From the NCBI GenBank assembly GCA_031290515.1, contig JAITNK010000026.1, forward strand, positions 1-39,848: 39,848 nt of DNA, in the 5' to 3' direction. The DNA is from Oscillospiraceae bacterium. Its GTDB lineage: Bacteria; Bacillota; Clostridia; Oscillospirales; Oscillospiraceae. The position numbers and the translations under genes are program-made. The stretch's first letter is position 1. Each line of letters begins with the position of its first letter. Of the stretch, positions 7,737 to 15,712 are shown in pieces. Under the pieces are notes generated by a model. That model saw only the letters and a program-made list of their open reading frames with translations, did no database searches and had not been told where the DNA came from.

Positions 7737-8561
7737 TTATTTCCGCAGGAACCATACGGCGGCGACGGCGAGCGCGAGCGCAATCCGGTACGCGCCGAAG
7801 CCGGTGAAGCTGTGCCGTTTCACGAAGCCGGTCAGGAACCTTATCGCGAATACGGACACGAGGAACGCCGTGACGCAGCCGGCGGCGAGCACCGCAAGCT
7901 CGCCGTGCGTGAACGCGAAGCCGAATTTCAGCAGTTTCAGCAGTCCCGCGCCCGCCATTACGGGTACCGCGAGGTAAAACGTGTACTCCGTCGCGGCGGA
8001 GCGCGAGCAGCCGAACAGCATAGCGCCGATGATTGTCGCGCCGGAGCGCGAGGTGCCGGGAATCAGTGCGAGCAGTTGGAAAAGTCCGATGAACACCGCG
8101 GTTTTCACCGGGACTTCAAACACGGAATCACATTGCGCGGCAATGTTTTTGCGTCCGAGTTCGAGGAAGATGAACACCGCGCCGTAGACAAACAGCGCGG
8201 CGCAGATGGTCGGCGCGTTGAAGAACAGCGCGTTGATTCGGTCGTCGAACAGCAGTCCGATAACAGCGGCGGGTACGCACGAAATCAGGATTTTGCCCCA
8301 CAGCCGGAGCGAGCGGCGGCGTTCGGCGGCGGGAACGCCAGGCAGCACCGGCGCGGCAAGCGGGCGGAAGCGCAGCACGACGACGGCGAGTACCGCGCCG
8401 AGCTGTATGACCACGAGAAACATTTCGAGAAATTCCGGAGACACGCCGAGCGCGAAAAATTCGTCAAACAGCAGCATATGCCCGGTACTCGACACCGGAA
8501 GCCACTCGGTGACGCCCTCGATAACGCCGAGAACGAACGACAAAAACAGGTTTATGAGCAT
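7737..8561 (-). CDS. Undecaprenyl-diphosphatase UppP (BacA)
   Basis: A 274-aa integral membrane phosphatase that recycles the cell-wall carrier lipid by dephosphorylating undecaprenyl diphosphate. The first signature EGVTEWLPVSSTGH spans residues 15-28 and the second, PGTSRSGATI, lies in the middle of the protein; together they hold the catalytic Glu, Ser and Arg residues. Around eight membrane helices are visible and the length is normal. The ATG has AAAGG upstream and begins five bases after the stop of the PAP2 gene, forming a two-gene operon of lipid phosphatases. Loss or overproduction of this family alters bacitracin tolerance in other bacteria. Confidence 0.97.
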   Translation of the reverse strand: MLINLFLSFVLGVIEGVTEWLPVSSTGHMLLFDEFFALGVSPEFLEMFLVVIQLGAVLAVVVLRFRPLAAPVLPGVPAAERRRSLRLWGKILISCVPAAVIGLLFDDRINALFFNAPTICAALFVYGAVFIFLELGRKNIAAQCDSVFEVPVKTAVFIGLFQLLALIPGTSRSGATIIGAMLFGCSRSAATEYTFYLAVPVMAGAGLLKLLKFGFAFTHGELAVLAAGCVTAFLVSVFAIRFLTGFVKRHSFTGFGAYRIALALAVAAVWFLRK

Positions 8562-8566
8562 TGTTA

Positions 8567-9325
8567 TCAGCCTTTCCGCGAGAATACGCGGCGTACGCGT
8601 TTGCCGGCTTCGGTGAGCGCGTCATACTCGCCGCGGGAGATGCGCGCCGCGCGCCGCGCCTGTTTGCGCTTTATAAACACGAACACGAACGGACATATTA
8701 CGGCGGCGAGTCCGGCTGCCGCGAAAATGTCGATAATCGAGTGCTGTTTGATGAGTACGGTCGCGGCGCAGACGAGCAGACAGAACGCGCCGGCGGGAAT
8801 AAGCACCGCGGTCCGCCGCGACAGGCGGCAGTCCGCAAGCGCGACGAACGCGACGATTGCGGCGTAAACGTGCATACTCGGAAGTACGTTCGTGTTCGTG
8901 TCGAACGCGTAGAGTCCGCGGAGCATATTGCCGGATACGGTGACGGGAATCAGACCGTCCGCCGGACGCAGGTTCTGACCGGACGGGAATATCACATAAA
9001 ACCCGAGACACAGGAACATACCGAGCATCAACGCCCAGACGTACCTCCGGAATACCGGAGCGTCCGCGAAAAGCAGGAAAAAGCCGACCGTTCCGAGCAG
9101 CGGGAACCACCCGTAGTAAAACCAGATGAACTGCGGAACGAACGGGATATAGTCGTCGAGCGGCGAGTAGGTGACGTAATACGTCTCATTGGTTACAAAC
9201 GCGTTGAGCAGCAGGAAAGCCGTGATAAAAGCTGCGACGAGGACAGCCCACAAGATGTGCTTGTGCGCATAGGCGAACGCTTTGACTTCGGCTCTTGTGA
9301 TTTTGCGTGAATTCTTCTTTTGCAT
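8567..9325 (-). CDS. PAP2-family membrane phosphatase
   Basis: A 252-aa protein with about six membrane helices. PAP2 motifs are visible: NLRP (119-121) as a degenerate first motif, PSMH at 149-152 as the second, and H195 with D199 in KQHSIID as the third. The first motif lacks the usual lysine. The start ATG at 9325 has AGGT upstream; the open frame extends further without a ribosome site. Tight linkage with uppP suggests work on an isoprenoid or phosphatidyl lipid phosphate, such as undecaprenyl pyrophosphate or phosphatidylglycerophosphate; the exact substrate cannot be told from sequence. Confidence 0.88.
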   Translation of the reverse strand: MQKKNSRKITRAEVKAFAYAHKHILWAVLVAAFITAFLLLNAFVTNETYYVTYSPLDDYIPFVPQFIWFYYGWFPLLGTVGFFLLFADAPVFRRYVWALMLGMFLCLGFYVIFPSGQNLRPADGLIPVTVSGNMLRGLYAFDTNTNVLPSMHVYAAIVAFVALADCRLSRRTAVLIPAGAFCLLVCAATVLIKQHSIIDIFAAAGLAAVICPFVFVFIKRKQARRAARISRGEYDALTEAGKRVRRVFSRKG

Positions 9326-9380
9326 AATAATTACCTGTATCCGTCCGGGGGAACGCCGCCGCCGCAGCGGGATGCGCAAT

Positions 9381-9420
9381 AACGCGCTTTTCGCGAAAAA
9401 GCCGCAAAAGGCAGAGTTTG
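9381..9420 (+). repeat. Dispersed element shared with 22482
   Basis: The stretch ACGCGCTTTT, then CGCGAAAA, AGCCGCAAAA and GCAGAGT is repeated with few changes at 22482-22519, upstream of plsY. Both copies are intergenic. Confidence 0.55.
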
Positions 9421-9511
9421 CCGATTCGGTTTCGCGGGAGTACGGACGCAATTGCGGCGCGCGGAGCGGTTAATCCGCGCGTCCTTACGCGTCCGGTCCC
9501 GCGCGCCGAAG

Positions 9512-11356
9512 TTACTCCACGGTGACGCTTTTGGCGAGATTGCGCGGCTTGTCGATTTCGGTTCCGCGCTCGAGCGCGCAGTAGTAGGCGAACATCTGAA
9601 GCGGGATAATCGCGAGCGACGGCAGAAACAGCTCCTCGAAGTCGGGGATCGCGATGCAGTCGTCAACCGCGTCGCGGTTCGATTCGACCTTCTCCCGCAG
9701 ACTTTCGGTGGTGACGGCGAGTACGCGCGCGCCGCGCGACTTGACTTCAGCGGCGTTCGACAGCGTCTTGTCGAGCAGGGGAGAGTACGCCGCGACCGTG
9801 ACTACCGGAGTGCCGTCCTCAATCAGCGCGATTGTGCCGTGCTTAAGCTCGCCCGCGGCGAACGCCTCGCTGTGAATGTACGAAACCTCTTTCAGCTTGT
9901 GGCTGCCCTCGACGGCGAGCGCGTAATCCACGTTGCGCCCGATAAAGAACATATTGTCCCGCGACGCGTACCGCGAGGCGAGATACTGGATTTGCTCGCG
10001 CAGCGGAAGCGTCGCGGCAATCGCGTCCGGAAGCGTCGCCAGTACGCGGAGCAGTTCCGAAAAACGCTCCGGCTCTATCGTGCCGCGCACCTGCGCGAGC
10101 TTCAGCGCGACGACGTACGAAAGCGCGAGCTGTGTACTGTACGCCTTTGTGCTTGCGACGCAGATTTCGGGGCCGGCATAGGTGTACAGCGTCCAGTCCG
10201 ATTCCTCGGCGATGACGCTGCCGACGACGTTGACGATAGACAGCACTTTCGCACCGCGTCGTTTCGCCTCGCGGAGCGCGGCAATCGTGTCCGCCGTCGT
10301 GCCGGACTGCGACAGCGTGATAACGAGCGTGCGGTCTGTGATAATCGGGTCGGAATAGCGGAACTCCGACGCGTAAACAACCTCGGTCGGCACCCGCGCG
10401 AGCTTTTCGACGACGTACTTCGCGACGAGACCGACGTACGACGCGGTGCCGCAGGCGGTGATATATATGCGCTCTACGCTTCGCAGGTATTCGTCTGAAA
10501 TGCCGAGTCCGTCGAGGTATATGCCGCCGTCCCGGAGCCGGGGAGAAAGCGCGGCGCGGACGCAGTCCGGCTGCTCCGTAATCTCTTTGATCATAAAATG
10601 CTCGAAGCCGCCCTTTTCGGCGGACGAAACGTCCCACCCGACGGTCTCGGTCTCGCGGGTGAACTCGTCAAGCTCGGAGGTAACGAGCGTAACCCCGTCT
10701 TTCGTAAGCACCGCGATTTCATAGTCGCGCAGGCGTATAATCGTGCGCGTATGCTCAAGCACCGCCGTAACGTCGCTCACAATGAAGTTTTCCCGTTCTC
10801 CGACCGCGATAAACAGCGGCGCGTCGCGCTTCGTCGCGATAATCGTGTCGGGAGCGTCCTCGCAGATGATTCCGAGCGCGTACTGCCCCTCCATACGGCG
10901 CGCGGCGGACGCGACCGCGTGCAGAACGTCGCCGGACTCCGCGTAAAAATACGCGATGAGGTTGACGGCGACCTCCGTGTCGGTCTGCGTGAAAAATTCG
11001 TAGCCCTTGGAAACGAGAAAGTCGCGGAGCCGCGTATAGTTCTCAATCGTGCCGTTATGTACGACTGCGATTTTCCCGCCGTCCGAGATGTGCGGGTGCG
11101 CGTTCGTCTCGTTCGGCTTGCCGTGCGTAGCCCAGCGCGTGTGTCCGAGTCCGACCGTGCCGGGCAAATCCGCGCCGCCGTGTACGGCTTCCGACAGATT
11201 GCTGATGTATCCCGCGGCTTTCGTTATGCAGAGCTTTCCGTCCCGCGCGACGACGAGTCCCGCCGAGTCGTAGCCCCTGTATTCGAGCCGGCGCAGCCCG
11301 CCGAGCAGTATCGGCGCGGCTTCGCGCTCTCCCGCGTAACCGATTATTCCGCACAT
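9512..11356 (-). CDS. glmS: Glutamine-fructose-6-phosphate aminotransferase
   Basis: A 614-aa enzyme that makes glucosamine-6-phosphate from fructose-6-phosphate and glutamine, the first step to UDP-GlcNAc and peptidoglycan. The N-terminal class II glutaminase domain begins MCGIIGY with the catalytic cysteine at position 2, followed by RLEYRGYDSAGL. Two SIS sugar-isomerase domains follow, with TLVITLSQSGTTADT and the C-terminal DKPRNLAKSVTVE typical of the family. Length is standard. The ATG has AGGAGG six bases upstream. It is downstream of purF on the same strand, separated by 129 bases that contain a palindromic repeat. I see no glmS ribozyme upstream. Confidence 0.98.
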   Translation of the reverse strand: MCGIIGYAGEREAAPILLGGLRRLEYRGYDSAGLVVARDGKLCITKAAGYISNLSEAVHGGADLPGTVGLGHTRWATHGKPNETNAHPHISDGGKIAVVHNGTIENYTRLRDFLVSKGYEFFTQTDTEVAVNLIAYFYAESGDVLHAVASAARRMEGQYALGIICEDAPDTIIATKRDAPLFIAVGERENFIVSDVTAVLEHTRTIIRLRDYEIAVLTKDGVTLVTSELDEFTRETETVGWDVSSAEKGGFEHFMIKEITEQPDCVRAALSPRLRDGGIYLDGLGISDEYLRSVERIYITACGTASYVGLVAKYVVEKLARVPTEVVYASEFRYSDPIITDRTLVITLSQSGTTADTIAALREAKRRGAKVLSIVNVVGSVIAEESDWTLYTYAGPEICVASTKAYSTQLALSYVVALKLAQVRGTIEPERFSELLRVLATLPDAIAATLPLREQIQYLASRYASRDNMFFIGRNVDYALAVEGSHKLKEVSYIHSEAFAAGELKHGTIALIEDGTPVVTVAAYSPLLDKTLSNAAEVKSRGARVLAVTTESLREKVESNRDAVDDCIAIPDFEELFLPSLAIIPLQMFAYYCALERGTEIDKPRNLAKSVTVE

Positions 11357-11376
11357 AAAGTACCTCCTTATTGATA

Positions 11377-11403
11377 CGCTCGGTCGGACAAGTCCTTCCT
11401 CGC
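11377..11403 (-). repeat. Palindromic repeat copy with paired stem change
   Basis: A minus-strand copy in the glmS-purF gap. Its inner stem reads GGAC-TT-GTCC instead of GGGC/GCCC, a compensatory pair change that keeps the hairpin. Confidence 0.65.
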
Positions 11404-11485
11404 TTCGCGCTTCGCACGGGGACGCCGCTGCGGCTGCGGCTCGCGCTGACCGCGCTCGCGGCGGGTGACGCAGTTGCGCGCGCAG

Positions 11486-12856
11486 CTACAGTACGGGGTA
11501 ATCTTCGGTGAAGCACGCGTCGCAGCTTCCGCAGGCTGAGTCGGGGATTATGGATTTCAGACTTCCGACGGACAGGAAGCCGACCGAGTCCGCGCCGACG
11601 ATTTTTGCGATTTCCTCCTCGGAATGGCGCACGGCTATCAGGTTGTCCTTGTCCGGAACGTCGGTGCCGTAATAGCACGGAGCGAGAAACTTCGGCGCGG
11701 TGGACAGCAGGTGAACCTCGGTCGCTCCGGCTTCGCGCAGGAGCCGGATTATCTGCTTCGCCGTGGTGCCGCGCACAATCGAGTCGTCGATGACGACGAC
11801 CCGTCTGCCGCTGACCGTGGCGCGCATAGGGTTCAGCTTGAGTTTGACGGCGCGCTCGCGCGTGTCCTGCCGCGGCTTGATAAACGTGCGCTGAATGTAG
11901 CGGTTTTTGATAAGTCCGTCGTTGTAAGGTATGCCGGTTTCGAGCGCGTAACCCTTTGCCCCGACAAGCCCGGAGTCGGGTACGCCGATTACGACGTCCG
12001 CGTCCACTGGGTGTTCCCGCGCGAGACACGCTCCGGCGTTGAGCCGCGCGTCGTACACGCTCTGCCCGTCGATTATGCTGTCCGGGCGCGCGAAGTACAG
12101 GTACTCGAATACGCAGAGGCGCGACGGCGGCGGGTTCTGCATCCGGATACTGTGCAGCTCGCCCTCGTATACCCAGACGACCTCGCCGGGCAGTACGTCG
12201 CGGACGAACGATGCGCCGACCGCGTCGAGCGCGCAGGACTCCGACGCGAAGATGTAAGCGTTGTTGCGTTTGCCGATGCAGAGCGGCCGCAGTCCCCACG
12301 GGTCGCGCGCGGCGAGCAGCTTCCGCGACGACATAAGCACAAGCGAATACGCGCCTTTTAAGTATGGCATCGCGTTCATAACAGCCTGCTGTATGCTGCC
12401 GGAGTTGAGCCGTTCCTGCGCGATGATATAGGCGATGATTTCGCTGTCGGTCGTCGTGTGGAAGATTGCGCCGCGGTATTCGCGGTCGGTGCGAAGCTCG
12501 TCGTAGTTGACAAGGTTGCCGTTGTGCGCGAGGGCGAGCGAGCCTTTGACGTATTTCAGCGTAAGCGGCTGAGCGTTTTCGCGTCCGCCGCCGCCGGTCG
12601 TGCTGTAGCGGACGTGTCCGATTGCCATAGTGCCGTTCAGGCGGTCGAGGTCTTCCTCCGTGAAAATGTCTCCGACGAGTCCGGCGTTTTTATGCACCGA
12701 AAGCTCGAGGTCGTTTATAGTTGCGATTCCCGCAGCCTCCTGACCGCGGTGCTGGAGCGCGAACAGCGCGTAGTAAGCCGCTCTGGCGCAGTCGCCGTCC
12801 GGGTGATATATGCCGAAAACGCCGCATTCTTCCCGAAGACCCGTGTTAAAGCTCAT
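11486..12856 (-). CDS. purF: Amidophosphoribosyltransferase
   Basis: A 456-aa enzyme catalysing the first committed step of purine synthesis, PRPP plus glutamine to phosphoribosylamine. The short propeptide ends before C11 in EECGVFGI, the nucleophile of the glutaminase domain, followed by LQHRGQEAAGI. The phosphoribosyltransferase part has the PRPP loop VVVIDDSIVRGTT. The C-terminus ACGSCDACF and an internal cysteine fit the [4Fe-4S]-containing Bacillus-type enzyme. The ATG has AAGGAG upstream. It stands apart from other purine genes, followed by glmS, another glutamine amidotransferase. The 99-base gap to the divergent DUF421 gene must hold its promoter, which I could not assign with confidence. 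Confidence 0.98.
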   Translation of the reverse strand: MSFNTGLREECGVFGIYHPDGDCARAAYYALFALQHRGQEAAGIATINDLELSVHKNAGLVGDIFTEEDLDRLNGTMAIGHVRYSTTGGGGRENAQPLTLKYVKGSLALAHNGNLVNYDELRTDREYRGAIFHTTTDSEIIAYIIAQERLNSGSIQQAVMNAMPYLKGAYSLVLMSSRKLLAARDPWGLRPLCIGKRNNAYIFASESCALDAVGASFVRDVLPGEVVWVYEGELHSIRMQNPPPSRLCVFEYLYFARPDSIIDGQSVYDARLNAGACLAREHPVDADVVIGVPDSGLVGAKGYALETGIPYNDGLIKNRYIQRTFIKPRQDTRERAVKLKLNPMRATVSGRRVVVIDDSIVRGTTAKQIIRLLREAGATEVHLLSTAPKFLAPCYYGTDVPDKDNLIAVRHSEEEIAKIVGADSVGFLSVGSLKSIIPDSACGSCDACFTEDYPVL

Positions 12857-12955
12857 AATTCTCCTTTTGCAGGTAATAATATGAAGCGATCCGTGAAATA
12901 ATGTTAACTGCGGCGGCGTTAAGCCGGAGCGGAAAACCGAAAGGAGCGCGCGGTA

Positions 12956-13633
12956 TTGGTAATCTCCATATGCAGAACGATAATCATATACCTCTTAATG
13001 GTCGTGTCTATGCGCGTAATGGGAAAACGGCAGCTCGGGGAGCTTGAGCCGACGGAGTTCGTCGTCGCCGTGCTGATTTCGGATATAGCGGCGAACCCTC
13101 TCGCCGACCCGGGAACGCCGCTGCTTTACGGCGTGGTGCCGATCATAACGCTGATATTCTGCGAGGTAATGCTGTCGTTCGGGGTGCTGAAGTCACGGAA
13201 AATCAGAAGCGCGGTCTCGGGCAACCCGAGCGTCATCATCGAAAACGGCAAGATTCTTCAGAACGAAATGCGCCGCAACCGCTTCACGATTGACGAGCTG
13301 ATTGAACACCTGCGCAAGCACGGAGCCTGCGACGTCGGCGGGGTGAAGTACGCCGTGCTCGAAACGGACGGCTCGCTGTCTGTGATTCCGTATGCCGCGC
13401 GGTCGCCGGTAACGCCGCTTCAGATGAACATCGAGACCGGAGAGGCGGAAATTCCGCTTGTGCTCATATCCGACGGCGAAGTTATCCGCGAGAGCCTGCT
13501 CGGCATCGGCAAAGACCGCGAATGGCTCGAAGGGAAGCTCTCCGAAAACGGCTTCGGCGACGCGAAAGAAGTGTTTATTATGACGGCGGACTGTCTCGGC
13601 AACTGCTTTTTCGCCGCGAGGGAACCGGCGTGA
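12956..13633 (+). CDS. DUF421 (YetF-family) membrane protein
   Basis: A 225-aa protein with three N-terminal membrane helices and the family signature RVMGKRQLGELEPTEFVV, followed by a cytoplasmic mixed alpha/beta domain (NPSVIIENGKI, RNRFTIDELIEHLR, VKYAVLETDGSLSVIP). Function of the family is unclear; Bacillus members are linked to the spore or cell envelope. The start is TTG at 12956 with AAGGAG nine bases upstream, and no better start exists. Its end overlaps the DUF4363 start by four bases, a pairing that recurs in Clostridia. Confidence 0.88.
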   Translation: MVISICRTIIIYLLMVVSMRVMGKRQLGELEPTEFVVAVLISDIAANPLADPGTPLLYGVVPIITLIFCEVMLSFGVLKSRKIRSAVSGNPSVIIENGKILQNEMRRNRFTIDELIEHLRKHGACDVGGVKYAVLETDGSLSVIPYAARSPVTPLQMNIETGEAEIPLVLISDGEVIRESLLGIGKDREWLEGKLSENGFGDAKEVFIMTADCLGNCFFAAREPA

Positions 13634-14010
13634 AGAAAGAAATCGCGGTTTCCGCCGTGTTCGCGCTGCTTATTTTTCTTGCGGTAATGAACGTGCGGTT
13701 TATAGGGAAGCTGACTTCGGAAATCAAGTCGATGACCGAAGAGACTATGACGCTCGCGCAGCGCGGCGAGTGGGACCGCGCGGAGAAGCTCGCCCGCGAA
13801 GCCGCGGAGCTTTGGGAGAAGAGCGACGCGCGTACGCACCTTGTCCTGCGGCACACCGCAATCGAGAACGCCGACATCGTACTCAACGCGCACATCGGCT
13901 TTATGTCCTCGCGGAACCAAAAGGAGGCACAGGGTTCCGCGAGAAGCGTGCGCTCCGTTATCAACGGTATCCGCGAGCTTGAATGCTTCCGTCTCGGCAG
14001 TATTTTCTAA
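13630..14010 (+). CDS. DUF4363-family protein
   Basis: A 126-aa protein. A GTG start at 13630 overlaps the upstream TGA stop (GTGA), indicating translational coupling. An N-terminal membrane helix (about 5-24) is followed by a helical extracytoplasmic domain with WDRAEKLAREAAELWEKSDA and a final hydrophobic-rich helix. The DUF421-DUF4363 arrangement supports the call and suggests the two act together at the membrane. Function is unknown. Confidence 0.8.
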   Translation: MKKEIAVSAVFALLIFLAVMNVRFIGKLTSEIKSMTEETMTLAQRGEWDRAEKLAREAAELWEKSDARTHLVLRHTAIENADIVLNAHIGFMSSRNQKEAQGSARSVRSVINGIRELECFRLGSIF

Positions 14011-14346
14011 CGTGTATTTTCCGCTCGGTCGGCGGAGCCTCCCGCGCTGTGTTTTCCGCTCGGTCGGGCAAGCCCTCCCGCGCTGTATTTTCCGCTCGGT
14101 CGGGCAGCCCTCCCGTCGCTCAATATTTTTCGCCGCGCAGCGGCTCAAAAAACGCCGCTGCCGTTCCGTATGCTCGCGGTGCGCCGCTCGCTGACGGAAC
14201 GTTACTCGCGGCGGCGAGCGCATTATGCGCTCGCTCACGTTATTTGCCGCTCGGTCGGCGGAGCCTCCCGCGCTGTATTTTCCGCTTGGTCGGGCAAGCC
14301 CTCCCGTCGCTCCGTGCTCACTGCGTTCGCACAGGGAACGCGCCGC
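14011..14346. other. Repeat-filled gap between convergent genes
   Basis: No gene seen. The gap holds five copies of the palindromic repeat and a separate perfect hairpin at 14214-14234 (arms GCGAGCGCA and TGCGCTCGC, loop TTA). It separates DUF4363 from the convergent nrdR and probably ends both transcripts. Confidence 0.65.
14021..14310 (-). repeat. Five-copy palindromic repeat cluster
   Basis: Copies at 14021-14048, 14056-14084, 14092-14120, 14247-14274 and 14282-14310. Within each group the period is 35-36 bases and the linkers are short (GTGTTTT or GTATTTT type). The stems remain paired while the loop changes between CC-, TT- and single-base forms. Confidence 0.8.
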
Positions 14347-14802
14347 TTATTTGCCGTTGATGATTTTCTGAATCTCTTCCATAAAGCTGTTGACGTCCTT
14401 GAACTGCCGGTACACAGACGCGAACCGGACGTAAGCGACCTCGTCAATCTCTTTAAGCTTGCGCATAACAAGCTCGCCGACGTCCGTACTCGGGATTTCG
14501 TTTTCGAGCATATTTTGCAGTTCCATCTCAATTTCGTCGGCTATGGCGGTAAGCTCCGCGAGGCTGACCGGGCGGTTCGCGCACGATTGCAGCATACCGC
14601 GAATCAGCTTCTCTTTGTCGAACGCCTGACGGCTGCCGCCCCGCTTGACAACGATAAGCGGCAGCCGCTCGACGTTTTCGTAAGTAGTAAAGCGTCTGCC
14701 GCAGTTGATACACTCGCGGCGGCGGCGTATAGTCGCGCCCTCCTCGGCGGGGCGGGAATCGACGACGCGGCTGTCCGGGTGCGCGCAGTAGGGGCATTTC
14801 AT
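14347..14802 (-). CDS. nrdR: Transcriptional repressor NrdR
   Basis: A 151-aa repressor of ribonucleotide reductase genes that binds ATP/dATP. An N-terminal zinc ribbon (MKCPYCAHPDSRVVDSR, then CINCGRRFTTYE) is followed by the ATP-cone (LPLIVVKRGGSRQAFDKEK, then IPSTDVGELVMRKLKEIDEVAYVRFASVYRQF split across helices). Length is standard. The ATG at 14802 was chosen because the zinc ribbon starts there and AAGGAG lies ten bases upstream. It has its own promoter. No ribonucleotide reductase gene lies in the window. Confidence 0.97.
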   Translation of the reverse strand: MKCPYCAHPDSRVVDSRPAEEGATIRRRRECINCGRRFTTYENVERLPLIVVKRGGSRQAFDKEKLIRGMLQSCANRPVSLAELTAIADEIEMELQNMLENEIPSTDVGELVMRKLKEIDEVAYVRFASVYRQFKDVNSFMEEIQKIINGK

Positions 14803-14902
14803 AGTGCAAATTCTCCTTAGAGCAGAAGTCAGATGTGACGTGGCGGAAGTCAGGCGCGCCGGAAAGTACGAGTCAGGACAATACGGACGGTAAGTATAAA
14901 TA

Positions 14903-14931
14903 ATTATAACATACCGCGCCGTGCAATGCAA
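14903..14931 (-). promoter_or_regulatory. Promoter of nrdR
   Basis: On the minus strand TTGCAT (14931-14926), 17 bases, and TATAAT (14908-14903). The spacer ends in TATGT, close to the TRTG extension. Confidence 0.8.
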
Positions 14932-14978
14932 GTACAGTTATTCGCCGGAAGACCGCCGCGATTTATTACAAATAACTC

Positions 14979-15007
14979 TTGACAACCGGAAAACGCTGTG
15001 CTACAAT
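14979..15007 (+). promoter_or_regulatory. Promoter of rpmG-secE-nusG operon
   Basis: TTGACA, a 17-base spacer ending in TGTGC, then TACAAT (15002-15007). It lies divergent from and just beyond the nrdR promoter. Confidence 0.88.
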
Positions 15008-15014
15008 ACCTGTA

Positions 15015-15057
15015 CCTGTCAGCAGACAGGTTAATTTTGTGTTGCAAACTTGTCTGC
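15015..15057 (+). promoter_or_regulatory. rpmG leader with two exclusive hairpins
   Basis: Hairpin A pairs CCTGTC (15015-15020) with GACAGG (15025-15030). Hairpin B pairs GCAGACAGGTT (15022-15032) with AACTTGTCTGC (15047-15057) with one G-U pair. They share bases 15025-15030, so only one can form at a time. This may be an attenuation or ligand-controlled switch ahead of the L33 gene. Confidence 0.5.
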
Positions 15058-15098
15058 AAATTCAGCAGGGAGGCAAGTATTTAAGGAGGAACGCCGAA

Positions 15099-15248
15099 AT
15101 GCGGGTTAAGATTACCCTGCGCTGCACGGAGTGCAAACAGCGCAACTATGACACAGTCAAGAACAAGAAGAACACCCCCGAGAAGCTCGAGCTTAATAAG
15201 TATTGCCGCTTCTGCCGCAAGCATACGGTTCATTCGGAGACGAAGTAA
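15099..15248 (+). CDS. rpmG: Ribosomal protein L33
   Basis: A 49-aa 50S subunit protein. It begins [17 protein letters not shown] and ends [15 protein letters not shown], with two CxxC pairs forming a zinc knuckle, the zinc-binding form of L33. The ATG has AAGGAGGA eight bases upstream. It is the first gene of the transcript leading to secE and nusG, as is usual in Firmicutes. The gap to secE carries a composite repeat; the tRNA-Trp gene sometimes found there is absent. Confidence 0.97.
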   Translation: MRVKITLRCTECKQRNYDTVKNKKNTPEKLELNKYCRFCRKHTVHSETK

Positions 15249-15283
15249 GGGCGTTGCGCACTCTGTACCCGGAATGTAAGGCA

Positions 15284-15358
15284 TTTCGGCAAAGCCGCGG
15301 CTCACGAAGCGGCGTTTTGCCGGAACAAAAGCGACGGGAGGCTTCGCCGACCGAGCGG
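15284..15358 (+). repeat. Two-hairpin composite repeat, copy 2
   Basis: First hairpin: outer arms TTTCGGCAAA and TTTGCCGGAA, inner arms GCCGC and GCGGC, which differ from copy 1 on both sides and still pair. Second hairpin: the palindromic repeat at 15331-15358. It sits between rpmG and secE. Confidence 0.75.
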
Positions 15359-15379
15359 ATAGTAAAGGAGCATAAATCT

Positions 15380-15712
15380 ATGTCCGACGACACGTTTGAA
15401 GACGAATCGGAAGAAATCGAAGAATCCGAAGCCAAGCCAATACGTCCGGTTAAAACCGGCGGGGCGGACAAGTCCGGAAAGTCCGGTAAGCCGGCGCGAA
15501 AGAAGAAACCCGGCAGAAAAGGAATCGCAAAGTGGTTCCGCGAGATGCGGAGCGAGCTGAAAAAGGTCGTCTGGCCGACCCGCAAACAGGTTCGGCAGAA
15601 CACTTTCGTCTCGCTCGTCGTTATGGCGGTTTCCGCCGTTGTGCTGTGGGCGGTCGATCAGAGCGGCACGCAGATTTTTGTCGCGATCACCAAGCTGCTC
15701 AAACGCTCGTAA
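15380..15712 (+). CDS. secE: Preprotein translocase subunit SecE
   Basis: A 110-aa subunit that clamps SecY in the Sec translocon. An acidic then basic N-terminal extension (residues 1-50) precedes the conserved amphipathic helix WFREMRSELKKVVWPTRKQV and one membrane helix (about 75-97). The single-helix form is typical of Firmicutes, though the N-terminal extension is longer than average. The ATG has AAGGAG nine bases upstream. The stop overlaps the nusG start (TAATG). Confidence 0.96.
   Translation: MSDDTFEDESEEIEESEAKPIRPVKTGGADKSGKSGKPARKKKPGRKGIAKWFREMRSELKKVVWPTRKQVRQNTFVSLVVMAVSAVVLWAVDQSGTQIFVAITKLLKRS

Noticed and set aside
7707-8867. A 386-codon plus-strand frame
   Set aside because: It is antisense to uppP and the PAP2 gene and has a low-complexity, charged composition.
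11357-11485. A glmS ribozyme upstream of glmS
   Set aside because: The gap is only 129 bases, contains a palindromic repeat and shows none of the conserved ribozyme core.
14021-14310. A CRISPR array
   Set aside because: The period is 35-36 bases with linkers of about seven bases; no spacer-sized unique sequence and no cas genes.
15249-15379. A tRNA-Trp gene between rpmG and secE
   Set aside because: The gap holds the composite repeat; no cloverleaf or CCA-like end was found.
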